A stretch of 64,000 bases of DNA from Cellvibrio sp. PSBB006 (lineage in GTDB: Bacteria > Pseudomonadota > Gammaproteobacteria > Pseudomonadales > Cellvibrionaceae). The position numbers were made by a program, and so were the translations under genes. The notes beneath the pieces are model-generated. The model did no database searches. It saw only the letters and a list, made by a program, of their open reading frames with translations, and had not been told where the DNA came from. The stretch spans positions 248,001 to 312,000 of the forward strand of contig NZ_CP021382.1 of assembly GCF_002162135.1 (NCBI RefSeq). Reading direction: 5' to 3'. Shown here piece after piece: positions 34,304-45,826 of this stretch; position 1 is the first letter of the stretch; each line of letters starts with the position of its first letter.

Positions 34304-34339
34304 GTCGGATTACGCCGCTGTGCGGCTAATCCGACCTAC
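34304..34339. repeat. REP-like GTCGGATTA palindrome, copy 1
   Basis: GTCGGATTACGCCGC then GCGGCTAATCCGAC form a hairpin in the nrdA-nrdB gap, with the CCTAC tail seen in other copies. It may attenuate or stabilise the nrd transcript. It is one of at least six such repeats in the window. Confidence 0.8.
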
Positions 34340-34387
34340 GTTTTAGTTTGACCGGAGGGCGGTCGGGGTTATCCGACCGAATCCGGG

Positions 34388-37306
<2,919 letters not shown>

Positions 37307-38005
37307 AGGTGGCTCCGCCTGATTCCGTCGAGGGAGTGAATGTTTGTAAGTCGTTTATATAAAAATGATTAAGCAACAGCTGTTGAGTCAATAACGTCTG
37401 GATCAATAGTTGTTAAATCAGTTAGCGCTTGAACAGCGCTAATTGTTGGGTTTCGCGGTCATGGCTGGTACCTCTTTAGCCGTGTTTTAGCCGTGTCATC
37501 ACTGTGGATTGGAAACCACTGTATGAGTTGCCTGGTGCAGATCCGTCTATTGAGTACTGGCACGCCGGGTGGCGCTTCGGCGTATCTTTCTTTATGTCCA
37601 TGCACAAAGTTCAAGTAGTGCATGAAGTCTTGGGTGCTAAGCGGTTAATACAACTCAAAAAAACCACGTGCACCTGATCCAGTAGTTCAATTTGCAGGAC
37701 CGGTTTACACGCAATAATGGCTGTGAATCAATTGTGGGAGTCAGGGTGACTGCGCCACAGCTAAACCCCATATATAGGGGTGTTTCACATGTGGGCTACA
37801 AGATAATGCGGTTTTTTGTTTATTGCAAGCGGAGAAAGCTGGGGGCTGGTTGTGGATAAAGTGTGGGTAATTCGTTGTAACCGCGCTATAACGGGGATTG
37901 GGCAGACATACCCGATCCCGGCTCCATTTAGACTTTTTACTTATGCTCAAAATCGTGAGTTATTCCCCAAACTTTTACTGCAGCGGAATAACTGTTCATT
38001 CAACG
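37307..38005. other. Long nrdA upstream region
   Basis: About 700 bases between nrdA and the acyltransferase gene (both minus strand). No supported gene. It carries two NrdR-box-like sites at 37765-37811. If transcription starts there, the nrd leader would be about 450 bases long. Confidence 0.5.
37765..37811 (-). promoter_or_regulatory. Candidate pair of NrdR boxes
   Basis: ACCCCATATATAGGGG (37765-37780) and CTACAAGATAATGCGG (37796-37811) match the NrdR box consensus acaCwAtATaTwGtgt at about 12 and 10 of 16 positions. They are 31 bases apart, the three-turn spacing typical of paired NrdR boxes. The first is a perfect CCCCATATATAGGGG-type palindrome. Confidence 0.5.
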
Positions 38006-39271
38006 CTACTCAATGATGACACGCGTGTTTGGCGTCACAGTCCTTGTGGGCCGAATGAAGATGCCAAACGCCAAGCGAACACCCAGAATCCATTTGATCG
38101 TTTCATAGCCAAGCCAGCATCCAAAACAGGTAAAAGCCGCCACCATCATTGGCTCCAGGATCGGACCGAAGGGCGAATCAAGGAAATAAGCGCGCAGCCA
38201 ATAAATACCCAACACAATAAAAGTTTGATGGAGGATGTACCAACAGTAGACGGCTTGATTGGCATAGCGAACCTGTGGCGAGGACCGGTTTAACCAGACC
38301 TGAGCGTAGCCAATAATGGCCATAATCCACAGCCAGCCGTTGGCGGACCAGATCAATCCACGCAGTGGACCCTCCACAGTTGCCAGTGCGGCCCAGTAGT
38401 GGCTGAGCTCGCCACCACGAACATAAAACACAATGGCGGCGTAGCTAGCGAGCGCGAGGATCAATGACAGCAGGCACAGCTTACCTAGGCTGTCCCACAG
38501 CCGTGTGCTACGAACGAACCCGAAGCCAAGCAGAAAAACGGCAAAGTAGCGAGCGTGGTTGTACCAGTCGTCTACCAGTTTATGGGTAGTGGGAAACTGC
38601 TCCCACAGCCATTCGCCTATGCCGAAGAGCACCAGGATTGGGAGCACATAGAGCAGGCTCAAGGGCAGCCTGTCGGCCAAGAGCCTTGCTTGATTTGCAA
38701 CAGCGGGACGATTGAAAACCGGATAAATCATCCAGATCAGCACGATGTATACAAACAGGTAAGGCAGATACCAGAGGTGGTTCCAGATGACGTTGGAGCC
38801 GGAGAATCGGCCGTAAGCCGGGGGTAAAGGATCACCGAACCCGAATGGAAACCCCAGGTAGTGGCGCCAGAACTCCAGATAACCCATGTCAGGAATAGCA
38901 CCCGCCATCTTCGACTCCACAAATGACTGGGGTGCCACAATCACCAGGCTGCCCACGACCAGGGGCAATAGCAGTTTGCGCGTGCTGGCAAGTATAAATC
39001 TCCAGCCGTGGTATCGGTGGAGCTGGTAGGATACCGCCGCACCGCTGATCAGAAACAGCAGCGACATGCGCCACTGATTGGACCAGAGCATCGGGTATTG
39101 CAGAAGTTCGCTCTGATACACGCTTTTGATATGCCAGCCCCAGTCGGCCACGTAAGCCATGCCCAGGTGGTACACAATCAGCAGCCCAAAGGCCAGCACA
39201 CGCAGCCAATCCAGTGCATGACGTCGTTGCTGGGACCAATGAACCGGGGTTTGCGGTAGAGCAATAGTCAT
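38006..39271 (-). CDS. Acyltransferase 3 family membrane protein
   Basis: About 421 residues from the ATG at 39271 (CGGAG upstream); the 47 codons before it look non-coding. It has about ten transmembrane helices. The N-terminal RRHALDWLRVLAFGLLIVYHLGMAY carries the family Asp and catalytic His, and the GSNVIWNHLWYLPYLFVYIVL segment and the HYLGF stretch are typical of MdoC-like proteins that transfer acyl groups to glucans or lipids. It is divergent from the LytTR regulator gene, which may control it. The substrate cannot be told. Confidence 0.9.
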   Translation of the reverse strand: MTIALPQTPVHWSQQRRHALDWLRVLAFGLLIVYHLGMAYVADWGWHIKSVYQSELLQYPMLWSNQWRMSLLFLISGAAVSYQLHRYHGWRFILASTRKLLLPLVVGSLVIVAPQSFVESKMAGAIPDMGYLEFWRHYLGFPFGFGDPLPPAYGRFSGSNVIWNHLWYLPYLFVYIVLIWMIYPVFNRPAVANQARLLADRLPLSLLYVLPILVLFGIGEWLWEQFPTTHKLVDDWYNHARYFAVFLLGFGFVRSTRLWDSLGKLCLLSLILALASYAAIVFYVRGGELSHYWAALATVEGPLRGLIWSANGWLWIMAIIGYAQVWLNRSSPQVRYANQAVYCWYILHQTFIVLGIYWLRAYFLDSPFGPILEPMMVAAFTCFGCWLGYETIKWILGVRLAFGIFIRPTRTVTPNTRVIIE

Positions 39272-39450
39272 GAATAATCTCCGACAGGGGACGATGAATG
39301 CCCGCACAATTGCCGGCCTCAAGTGCGCAGTGTGCCCGCAACCGAACCTGGATCGTCCCGGTAAGTGATTGAATGACAAGGGGTTGTGATAACCGGCAGC
39401 CAGCCGGGGCAAACGGCGGAGAGTTTTTATGCGAAGGTTGGATATCTAGA

Positions 39451-40323
39451 GTGAACACCAGCGACAACACCGCCACACGGTTAAAAACCCACTTCCTCGC
39501 CCACCAGCACCTCTGGCAACCGGTGCTATTGATAGCGTGGGGATTTCTGAACACGCTGCTGCTTGCCACGACCTCGTTGATGGAGATTCGCCGTCACGAC
39601 AGCAATATTGCCGCGTGGGAACCCTTTTGTTGGGAAGCATCCAGCACCCTTATCGTCCTGCTGAGCGTCTGGCCGATACTGCGCATCCACGCCTGGCTCC
39701 AGGCACGTTTGGGCTTGGCTGGCCTATTGGTGGCTCACGCGCTCCTGACCCTGCCGTTTTCCCTGATCCATGTGTCGGGCATGGTGGGGCTGCGCGAGTT
39801 GGTGTACTGGATGATGGGTTCTGATTACAACTTTGGCGATCTGGGTTATGAGTTGCTGTACGAATATCGCAAGGATGCCATGACCTACCTGATTATTTTA
39901 TTGGTAGGCACCAGCTATCAATTTATCGTCCGACGTTTGCAAGGTGAGGCGAGTTACATGGATGAAAGCGAAACTTCATCCACGCCGCTACCGGACCGCC
40001 TGTTGGTCAAAAAGCTGGGTAAGGAGTTTCTGGTGGCAGTGTCCGATATCCGTTGGGTTGAAGCCTCCGGCAATTACGCTAATTTGCATGTAAAAGACAG
40101 CGTATACCCCATGCGAATCACTCTTAGTCGCCTGGAGTCTTTATTACCGCGGGACATGTTTATTCGGATACATCGCTCACTGATTGTTAACCTTGGCAGC
40201 ATCAACCATATTCAGCCCACCGAAGCGGGAGATTACGGTGTGTTTTTACATACGGGAGAGGAGTTAACGCTGTCGCGGCGATATCGTGATGCGTTTAAAG
40301 CGGCAATGGGGGAGTGCGGGTAA
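39451..40323 (+). CDS. Membrane-anchored LytTR-domain transcription regulator
   Basis: About 290 residues from the GTG at 39451 (GGA eight bases upstream); an ATG at 39373 is the alternative. Four transmembrane helices (about 20-165) are followed by a short linker and a C-terminal LytTR DNA-binding domain (about 185-285) with WVEASGNYANLHV, YPMRITLSRLES and FIRIHRSLIVNL. It lacks a receiver domain, so it probably senses at or in the membrane. It is divergent from the acyltransferase gene, whose promoter region it shares. Confidence 0.88.
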   Translation: MNTSDNTATRLKTHFLAHQHLWQPVLLIAWGFLNTLLLATTSLMEIRRHDSNIAAWEPFCWEASSTLIVLLSVWPILRIHAWLQARLGLAGLLVAHALLTLPFSLIHVSGMVGLRELVYWMMGSDYNFGDLGYELLYEYRKDAMTYLIILLVGTSYQFIVRRLQGEASYMDESETSSTPLPDRLLVKKLGKEFLVAVSDIRWVEASGNYANLHVKDSVYPMRITLSRLESLLPRDMFIRIHRSLIVNLGSINHIQPTEAGDYGVFLHTGEELTLSRRYRDAFKAAMGECG

Positions 40324-40344
40324 GTCAGGAGAAGACATAATAAA

Positions 40345-40365
40345 AAGGGCTGATCCATCAGCCCG
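40345..40365 (+). terminator. Weak hairpin after the LytTR gene
   Basis: GGGCTGATCCATCAGCCC forms a short stem with a 4-base loop, 24 bases after the stop and preceded by an A-run. There is no strong T-run on the plus strand, so it is only a possible terminator. Confidence 0.5.
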
Positions 40366-40454
40366 CATGTCGGTCATTGATTGTGAATTTTTAAGTGTCG
40401 TCCTTACCAGCTTCCATGCCATGTTTCCCTTATCAATCCTTTCCTAAAGAGTTT

Positions 40455-42488
40455 TTAACTACCGATCATTCCGCCATCGTTTTTGGTCACGATAACCGTG
40501 GCAGAGCGGGGGCGAGAGGTGCCGCCGCCTGGCCAGTGGCTGGTGAAATCACCCACCGCTGAGCGATCGCCGGGATGTTGGATGTTGACGAACATGGTCT
40601 TGAGATCCGGTGTGGCGTGAACGCCAGTCACCTCGCAATCCATCGGGCCGACCAGGAAGCGTTTGGTTTCTTTGGTCACAGGGTCGGCAGCGAGCATCTG
40701 GTTGTTACCGAATGGGCCGTCGCCTTGTTGCGAACCGCTCATGTCCGTTTGAATCCAGAGCACGCCGCGTGAGTCGATCCACAAACCATCAGGGCTGGCA
40801 AAGTGGTTGTCGGCAGTCAGGCTGATCTCGCCCGTTGTGGTGCCTACATCGCCACCCAGCAGGAAGATATCCCACTCAAAGGTATTGGCATCGGCGTTTT
40901 CGCGCCAACGGATGATATGACCAGTGCGGTTTTCAGGGCGTGGATTAGCTGCATCGGTAACGGTGCGGCCACTGTTGTTGGTCAGTGTGAAGTACACCTC
41001 GCCGGTGTCCGGATGCACGGCACCCCACTCCGGGCGATCCATCTTGGTCGCGCCCATCACATCGGCCGCGAGGCGGGTGTTGATAAGCACATCGGCCTGA
41101 TCAGCAAAGGTCACCTCAGCGTCGGCCGCTTTGGCAATAAAGTCCGGGTTACTGATATCCAATGGCAGCCAATCGCCAGAACCGTCTTCGTTAAATTTAG
41201 CTACGTACAGCGTGCCGTTATTCAGCAAATAACCACCAGCAATGGCAGCGTAATAATTGTCTGCCGATACATATTTGTAGATGTATTCGTTGGTGGAGTC
41301 GTCACCGGAATAACACACAATGGGCTTGCCTTCTTCTGCCGGAGCAAAGATAACGCCCTCATGGCCAAAACGACCCAAAGCTGTACGTTTTTGCGGTTTG
41401 CTTTCCGGGTCAAACGGATCGATTTCTACCATCCAGCCAAAGGTGTTGGGTTCGTTGCGGTAGTCATCCGCTGCGGTTGCGCCCAGCGTGCTCGCGTCAA
41501 AACGGGCATACAAATCTTCACCAGATTCTGCTGTTTCCCAATAAAAACGACCATGATCGTCCGGTACGCCATAGCGCGAATGTTCGCGTGGCATAGTGGC
41601 GTCTTTATTGACAAAGTAACCCGCCCAGTTTTCTTCAGCCGTCAGGTAGGTATTCCAGGGTGTCAGGCCGCTGCCGCAGTTATTGAGCGTGCCACGGGTC
41701 TCGGTTCCGTTGGGGCTGTATTTGGTGGAGAGTTTGGCCGATGCCATAACCGGGCCGCGAATATCCATAGGTGTTGCGCCGGTAATACGACGGTTAAATA
41801 CACTGCCCTCTACCACTGCCCAAACATTATCGGTTTTGCGAATGTGGATAACACTTACACCGTGACCAGCAACTTCTTTGCGGACTTCATCGGTCGGTCT
41901 TTTGCCGTCAACGCTGGTAGGGCCGTTGGTATGAAATACGTTGGGGTCAAAGTACTCGTGGTTCATAACCAGGAGGCCTTCATCGGAATTGGTGCCGGTT
42001 GTTTTAGCATCCATCGGCAGGAAGAAAATGCCGTCATGATGTGCGCCAACCTGTTGTTCCTGATCTGCCCCAGTGTTGCTGCCATCGTCATTAAAGGCGG
42101 GGAGGCTACCAGTCAGGGGAGTGCCCCAAGGTACAAAAGCGGTGGCGGTATAACCTTCAGGTACAAGGATGGTGTCCGGGCGAGCGGCGGCAATTGCGGT
42201 AAATCCTAGCATTGGTGCAGCAGATGAGGATGAGGAACTGGTTGAGCTACTTGCCGTGCTGGAAGACGACGAGGAAGAGCTGGAGTTATTGTCATCGTCA
42301 TCACTACCACAACCAACCAGGCTGATACCCATAAAGGTGGCAACAGCTGCACCGACGCCACCTTTCAGGAAAGCACGACGCTGTTGGCGCGCATCCAGAA
42401 TGGCAGCAAATGTGGGGTTGTCAGAAAAATTGGATAGCGGCTCTTCGCCACTGTTGTCGATCACAAGCGGGGTATTTTTTTCAATCAT
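40455..42488 (-). CDS. phoX: PhoX-family alkaline phosphatase, Tat-exported
   Basis: A 677-residue secreted enzyme of the DUF839/PhoX family, monomeric phosphomonoesterases that use iron and calcium. The twin-arginine signal RRAFLKGG (about 37-44) is followed by a hydrophobic stretch ending in a lipobox-like LVGC (about 57-60) and a poly-Ser linker (about 67-92), so it is probably a Tat-exported lipoprotein. The catalytic propeller covers about 95-670 with GAHHDGIFFLP, MNHEY, FGHEGVIFAPAEEGKPIVCYSGDD and DGLWIDSRGVLWIQTDMSG. A Pho-box-like site lies upstream. Confidence 0.93.
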   Translation of the reverse strand: MIEKNTPLVIDNSGEEPLSNFSDNPTFAAILDARQQRRAFLKGGVGAAVATFMGISLVGCGSDDDDNNSSSSSSSSSTASSSTSSSSSSAAPMLGFTAIAAARPDTILVPEGYTATAFVPWGTPLTGSLPAFNDDGSNTGADQEQQVGAHHDGIFFLPMDAKTTGTNSDEGLLVMNHEYFDPNVFHTNGPTSVDGKRPTDEVRKEVAGHGVSVIHIRKTDNVWAVVEGSVFNRRITGATPMDIRGPVMASAKLSTKYSPNGTETRGTLNNCGSGLTPWNTYLTAEENWAGYFVNKDATMPREHSRYGVPDDHGRFYWETAESGEDLYARFDASTLGATAADDYRNEPNTFGWMVEIDPFDPESKPQKRTALGRFGHEGVIFAPAEEGKPIVCYSGDDSTNEYIYKYVSADNYYAAIAGGYLLNNGTLYVAKFNEDGSGDWLPLDISNPDFIAKAADAEVTFADQADVLINTRLAADVMGATKMDRPEWGAVHPDTGEVYFTLTNNSGRTVTDAANPRPENRTGHIIRWRENADANTFEWDIFLLGGDVGTTTGEISLTADNHFASPDGLWIDSRGVLWIQTDMSGSQQGDGPFGNNQMLAADPVTKETKRFLVGPMDCEVTGVHATPDLKTMFVNIQHPGDRSAVGDFTSHWPGGGTSRPRSATVIVTKNDGGMIGS

Positions 42489-42568
42489 GAGGTGAGGACT
42501 CCAGCTGGACGGTTGTATTGTTTGATTTTGTTAACCAGCGAATTAAACGCCATGCATATGGCAGTTCT

Positions 42569-42597
42569 GCGACAAAATGACGAAGCTTTGATGACAG
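42569..42597 (-). promoter_or_regulatory. Candidate Pho box upstream of phoX
   Basis: On the minus strand CTGTCAT (42591-42597) is a perfect PhoB half site. A second, weaker TTGTCGC half (42569-42575) lies 22 bases, two helix turns, downstream, with a poor half between. The position, 80-110 bases before the start codon, fits phosphate-starvation control. Confidence 0.4.
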
Positions 42598-42682
42598 CCT
42601 ATTTCCGCTGATGCAAAACCCTGGCCCTCATTAGCCTGTTAAGATGCGCAGCTTTCTCACCCGGTTTTTTCAAGGTTGAATT

Positions 42683-43573
42683 ATGCTCAGCGAACTCTTC
42701 GCCATCCTTGCACCCATCGTCATCAGCGTCTTGATCGGTTTTATCTGGGGCCGCTCCGGCACAGCTTACCCGGCGGACTTCGTCTCGCGCATCGTCATGT
42801 ATGTGGGCACGCCCTGTTTGATTATTTCGGCAATGAGCAAGGTGGAGGTGGATGCAGCGGTGATGGGTGAAGTGATGCTGGCCACGGCCGTGGCCATGTT
42901 TGCCATGGGGGTATTGGGATGGTTGATGTTGCGCAGTTTCAAGTTGGATATTCCCACCTATCTGCCGCCGTTGATCTTCCCCAACAACGGCAACATGGGT
43001 TTGCCCTTGTGCCTGTTTGCTTTCGGTCAACTCGGCCTTGCGCTGGCGCTCGGTTCGTTTATGGTGATGATGATCGCCACCTTTACGGTGGGATTGCTGC
43101 TGGTTTCGGAAGGCGGTTGGGGTGATCGTTTTAAAGATATGGCGCGTCAGCCGGTAATCCATTCCATGATTATCGCGCTGGCGATGCTGGTGACCGGCAC
43201 CCACTTGCCGCGTTGGATCGATAACACCGTTACCCTGATCGGCGGCTTTGCGATTCCGCTGATGACCATCACCCTCGGTGTCTCCCTCGCCACACTTAAA
43301 ATTGTCACTTTGGGTCGCAGTTTCGGCTTCAGCATCGCCAGGATTTTTGGTGGCCTCGCGCTGGGTTGGTTGAGTTGTTGGCTGCTGAATGTGGAAGGTG
43401 TTTCGCGCAGTGTGGTGCTGCTGCAATCCGCCATGCCGGTGGCGGTGTTTAATTATTTATTGGCGTTACGCTACGACCGAAACCCCCAGGAGATTGCGGC
43501 CATGGTGGTGATTTCTACCCTAGTGGCGTTTGTGACTTTGCCGTTTTTGCTGGCTGTGTTGTTGCCAGCCTAA
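42683..43573 (+). CDS. AEC-family (auxin efflux carrier-like) transporter
   Basis: A 296-residue inner-membrane transporter with about ten helices. The conserved proline- and asparagine-rich crossing FPNNGNMGLPLCLFAFG (about 95-111) is the family signature, and the second half has the equivalent LLQSAMPVAVFNYLLA (about 250-265). AEC proteins export small carboxylates or related solutes; the substrate here is unknown. AAGG before the ATG is the ribosome-binding site. A GTCGGATTA repeat follows the stop directly. Confidence 0.92.
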   Translation: MLSELFAILAPIVISVLIGFIWGRSGTAYPADFVSRIVMYVGTPCLIISAMSKVEVDAAVMGEVMLATAVAMFAMGVLGWLMLRSFKLDIPTYLPPLIFPNNGNMGLPLCLFAFGQLGLALALGSFMVMMIATFTVGLLLVSEGGWGDRFKDMARQPVIHSMIIALAMLVTGTHLPRWIDNTVTLIGGFAIPLMTITLGVSLATLKIVTLGRSFGFSIARIFGGLALGWLSCWLLNVEGVSRSVVLLQSAMPVAVFNYLLALRYDRNPQEIAAMVVISTLVAFVTLPFLLAVLLPA

Positions 43574-43575
43574 AT

Positions 43576-43610
43576 GCCGTCGGATTAGCGCCAGCGTAAT
43601 CCGACACGGC
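43576..43610. repeat. REP-like GTCGGATTA palindrome, copy 2
   Basis: GTCGGATTAGCGCCAGCG then TAATCCGAC form a hairpin immediately after the AEC transporter stop. It probably acts as a transcript end or stabiliser. Confidence 0.75.
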
Positions 43611-43708
43611 TAGTGTCATACGCGCGACAGCTTGCGCAGGTGACGTTTATCTGAAACTGTAACTATTGAAGCCCCTGGAGTGGCGTTTTTGTGCTGGGAG
43701 AGAATGCG

Positions 43709-44509
43709 ATGAGCCAAGCCTTATATATTGTGGATGCCTTTGCCACCGGGCCGTTTACCGGTAACCCGGCGGCTGTTTGTATTGTGGAACAGGAAAAGTC
43801 GGCCCAGTGGATGCAGCAGGTAGCGGCAGAGATGAACCTGTCGGAAACCGCGTTTGTTTCCCGTAACCTCCAAACGGGGCGAGGCTGGACTCTGCGCTGG
43901 TTTACGCCGACCACTGAAGTGAATCTCTGCGGTCATGCGACCCTAGCCGCGGCGCATGTGTTGTGGCATAGCGGCCAGGAAACCGAGTCCGTGGTGGAGT
44001 TCCATACCCGCAGCGGCTTACTGAGCGCCAGCCGGACGCACGACGGTATCACTCTCGATTTTCCGTCTGACTCGCCGCAGGAAATGGAGTCCGCCCCTTC
44101 ACTATTGATTGATGCGCTGGGTGAGCGCCCGGCGTGGGTTGGGCAGGGGCGAGAGGATTGGTTAGTGGTGTTCGACTCGGCGGAGCAGGTGCGTCGGTTG
44201 CAACCGGACTTGCGCCTGCTCGCCAGCCTGCCTATGCGCGGTTTGATAGTGACGGCGCCCGGCGATGCACCTGACCTCGATATGGTGTCCCGTTTCTTTG
44301 CGCCCCGTGTCGGTATCAACGAAGACCCGGTGACCGGCTCGGCTCATTGCCTCCTGGCAGTGTACTGGGGTCAGCGACTGGGCAAGACACGTCTGCGTGC
44401 CTTGCAGGCATCCGCACGTACTGGCTTGTTGAACCTCACGTTGCAAGGCGATCGCGTGCATCTTTCGGGGCAGGCTCACATCACCCTGACGGGAGAATTC
44501 CACGCTTGA
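43709..44509 (+). CDS. PhzF-family epimerase-like protein
   Basis: A 266-residue cytoplasmic protein from the ATG at 43709, with GGGAGAG seven bases upstream. It shows the two-lobed PhzF fold: YIVDAFATGPFTGNPAAVC (about 5-22), the catalytic Glu in NLSETAFVS (about 45), EVNLCGHATLAAAHVL (about 70) and NEDPVTGSAHC (about 207-217). The family isomerises small acids; only the phenazine member has a known pathway and no phenazine genes are present, so the substrate is unknown. Confidence 0.93.
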   Translation: MSQALYIVDAFATGPFTGNPAAVCIVEQEKSAQWMQQVAAEMNLSETAFVSRNLQTGRGWTLRWFTPTTEVNLCGHATLAAAHVLWHSGQETESVVEFHTRSGLLSASRTHDGITLDFPSDSPQEMESAPSLLIDALGERPAWVGQGREDWLVVFDSAEQVRRLQPDLRLLASLPMRGLIVTAPGDAPDLDMVSRFFAPRVGINEDPVTGSAHCLLAVYWGQRLGKTRLRALQASARTGLLNLTLQGDRVHLSGQAHITLTGEFHA

Positions 44510-44522
44510 GTTTCTATCTCCC

Positions 44523-44610
44523 GTAGGTCGCATCAGGCGCGAAAGCGCCGTAATCCGATAATGCTTTTGATAGGTCAACGTCGGATTACGCTGACGCTAA
44601 TCCGACCTAC
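44523..44610. repeat. REP-like GTCGGATTA palindromes, copy 3 (double)
   Basis: A degenerate copy GTAGGTCGCATCAGGCGC...GCGCCGTAATCCGA (about 44523-44559) is followed by a good one, GTCGGATTACGC/GCTAATCCGACCTAC (44580-44610). The second copy overlaps the end of the DUF72 gene and supplies its stop codon. Confidence 0.8.
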
Positions 44611-45616
44611 TTGAGTGGATGGTTTTGGCGAGTTCGATCACTGACAGTGGTGCGGAGCCTTCGGCTTTATTGCTGAGGGTGACGTAGACGTTGTGGCCAG
44701 CGTTGGCGGTGCCGGTAATGACGCGTGCTAGGACCTCGCGCGTTTCCGGGTCGGGATCGATGATCTTGTCGTAAGGAGAATACTGCTGTTGCGCGTCTTC
44801 GTAACCGTAAGCGCCGTGCAGCGGGTTGAGGTTCCAGCGGCATACCAGCGGTCCCGGCCAGAGCGCGCGCAGAATCGGCAATTGTTCAGCAATGCGTGGC
44901 ATCTTCGCGTGCAGTCCCATGCAGTAGGTTGCGCCGGTATCGCGCAAGGCATTCACAAATGCTGGCGTCAGCCACTGTGGATCGCGCACTTCTACCGCGA
45001 CTACGCCATCAGGTGCGATGGCGTTCAGGTTCGGGATGGCCTTCAACAAGGTGTGCAGGCGATTGATCAGTTCCGGCATGCGCATCAGCCAATGGCCGGG
45101 CAGTGGGCTGATCTGAAAGACCAGAGCCCCCAGCCTGTGGCCCAAGCCTTCCAACGCTGGTTCGACAAATAGTTGTACCGCTTGCGCGGCATCGAGAAAG
45201 TGGCTGTTCGGTCGCATGCCCCGGCCGGATTCATCGCGCACTAATGCATCGGTTACCAGGCTTGGGGCTTTCACCACAAACCGGAAATCCGGCGGTACCT
45301 GTGAGGCATACTCGGCAAACTGCGCGACGTTTAACGGCCGGTAGAATGAGCGATCGATGCTGACCGTGCGGAACAGCGGGTGTTGTGCATAGGCCTGCAG
45401 GCCTTGGCGGGACAGGCTCGTTTCAGGATATTCCCCGTCCCAGACCAAGCCGGCCCATCCGGGATAATTCCACGAGGACGTGCCCAGTCGCAGATGCGTC
45501 GGAAGCTTGTCTGCCAGGTCGATCAACGCCGGGTCGGGTGTGGCTGGCTCAACGGTTTTGCCGGATTTTTTGCTGGGCTTGGGGGTTGGTTCATCGTTGA
45601 ATAGGGAATCTTGCAT
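44597..45616 (-). CDS. DUF72 (YecE-like) protein
   Basis: A 339-residue cytoplasmic protein, starting at the ATG at 45616. After a low-complexity Pro/Lys-rich N-terminal stretch (about 1-35), the DUF72 TIM-barrel-like domain begins with LRLGTSSWNYPGWAG (about 44-58). It includes TVSIDRSFYRP, FVVKAPSLVT and VAVEVRDPQWLTP. The last residues SSRSD and the TAG stop are encoded by a dispersed GTCGGATTA repeat, so the original C-terminus has been replaced or extended. Function unknown; some relatives are linked to DNA or metabolite repair only by annotation. Confidence 0.9.
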   Translation of the reverse strand: MQDSLFNDEPTPKPSKKSGKTVEPATPDPALIDLADKLPTHLRLGTSSWNYPGWAGLVWDGEYPETSLSRQGLQAYAQHPLFRTVSIDRSFYRPLNVAQFAEYASQVPPDFRFVVKAPSLVTDALVRDESGRGMRPNSHFLDAAQAVQLFVEPALEGLGHRLGALVFQISPLPGHWLMRMPELINRLHTLLKAIPNLNAIAPDGVVAVEVRDPQWLTPAFVNALRDTGATYCMGLHAKMPRIAEQLPILRALWPGPLVCRWNLNPLHGAYGYEDAQQQYSPYDKIIDPDPETREVLARVITGTANAGHNVYVTLSNKAEGSAPLSVIELAKTIHSSRSD

Positions 45617-45664
45617 AAGTATTGTCGAATCACGTGGTTGTGCCCGAATGAGAATGGGCACATT

Positions 45665-45695
45665 GTAGGCGAATTAGCCAAAGGCGTAATCCGAC
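45665..45695. repeat. REP-like GTCGGATTA palindrome, copy 4 (degenerate)
   Basis: GTAGGCGAATTAGCC AAAGGCGTAATCCGAC retains the outer arms with several changes. It lies in the gap between the DUF72 and purU genes. Confidence 0.55.
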
Positions 45696-45826
45696 GAGTT
45701 TCCGGTAATGGCCAATCCCTCATTCCAGAAAACCACTACTTGAACAGCCGGGGTGCAATCCCGTAGGCTTGGCAGCAATTTTTACTCACCGCATCAGCGG
45801 CTACATGATTCAGGGAAACCACCACG

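Noticed and set aside
40803-42209. 468-residue plus-strand frame opposite phoX
   Set aside because: It lies fully inside phoX, which has clear PhoX motifs; the antisense product has no family features.
42599-43426. 275-residue minus-strand frame opposite the AEC transporter gene
   Set aside because: The product is an artificial His/Gln-rich sequence; the transporter frame carries the conserved motifs.
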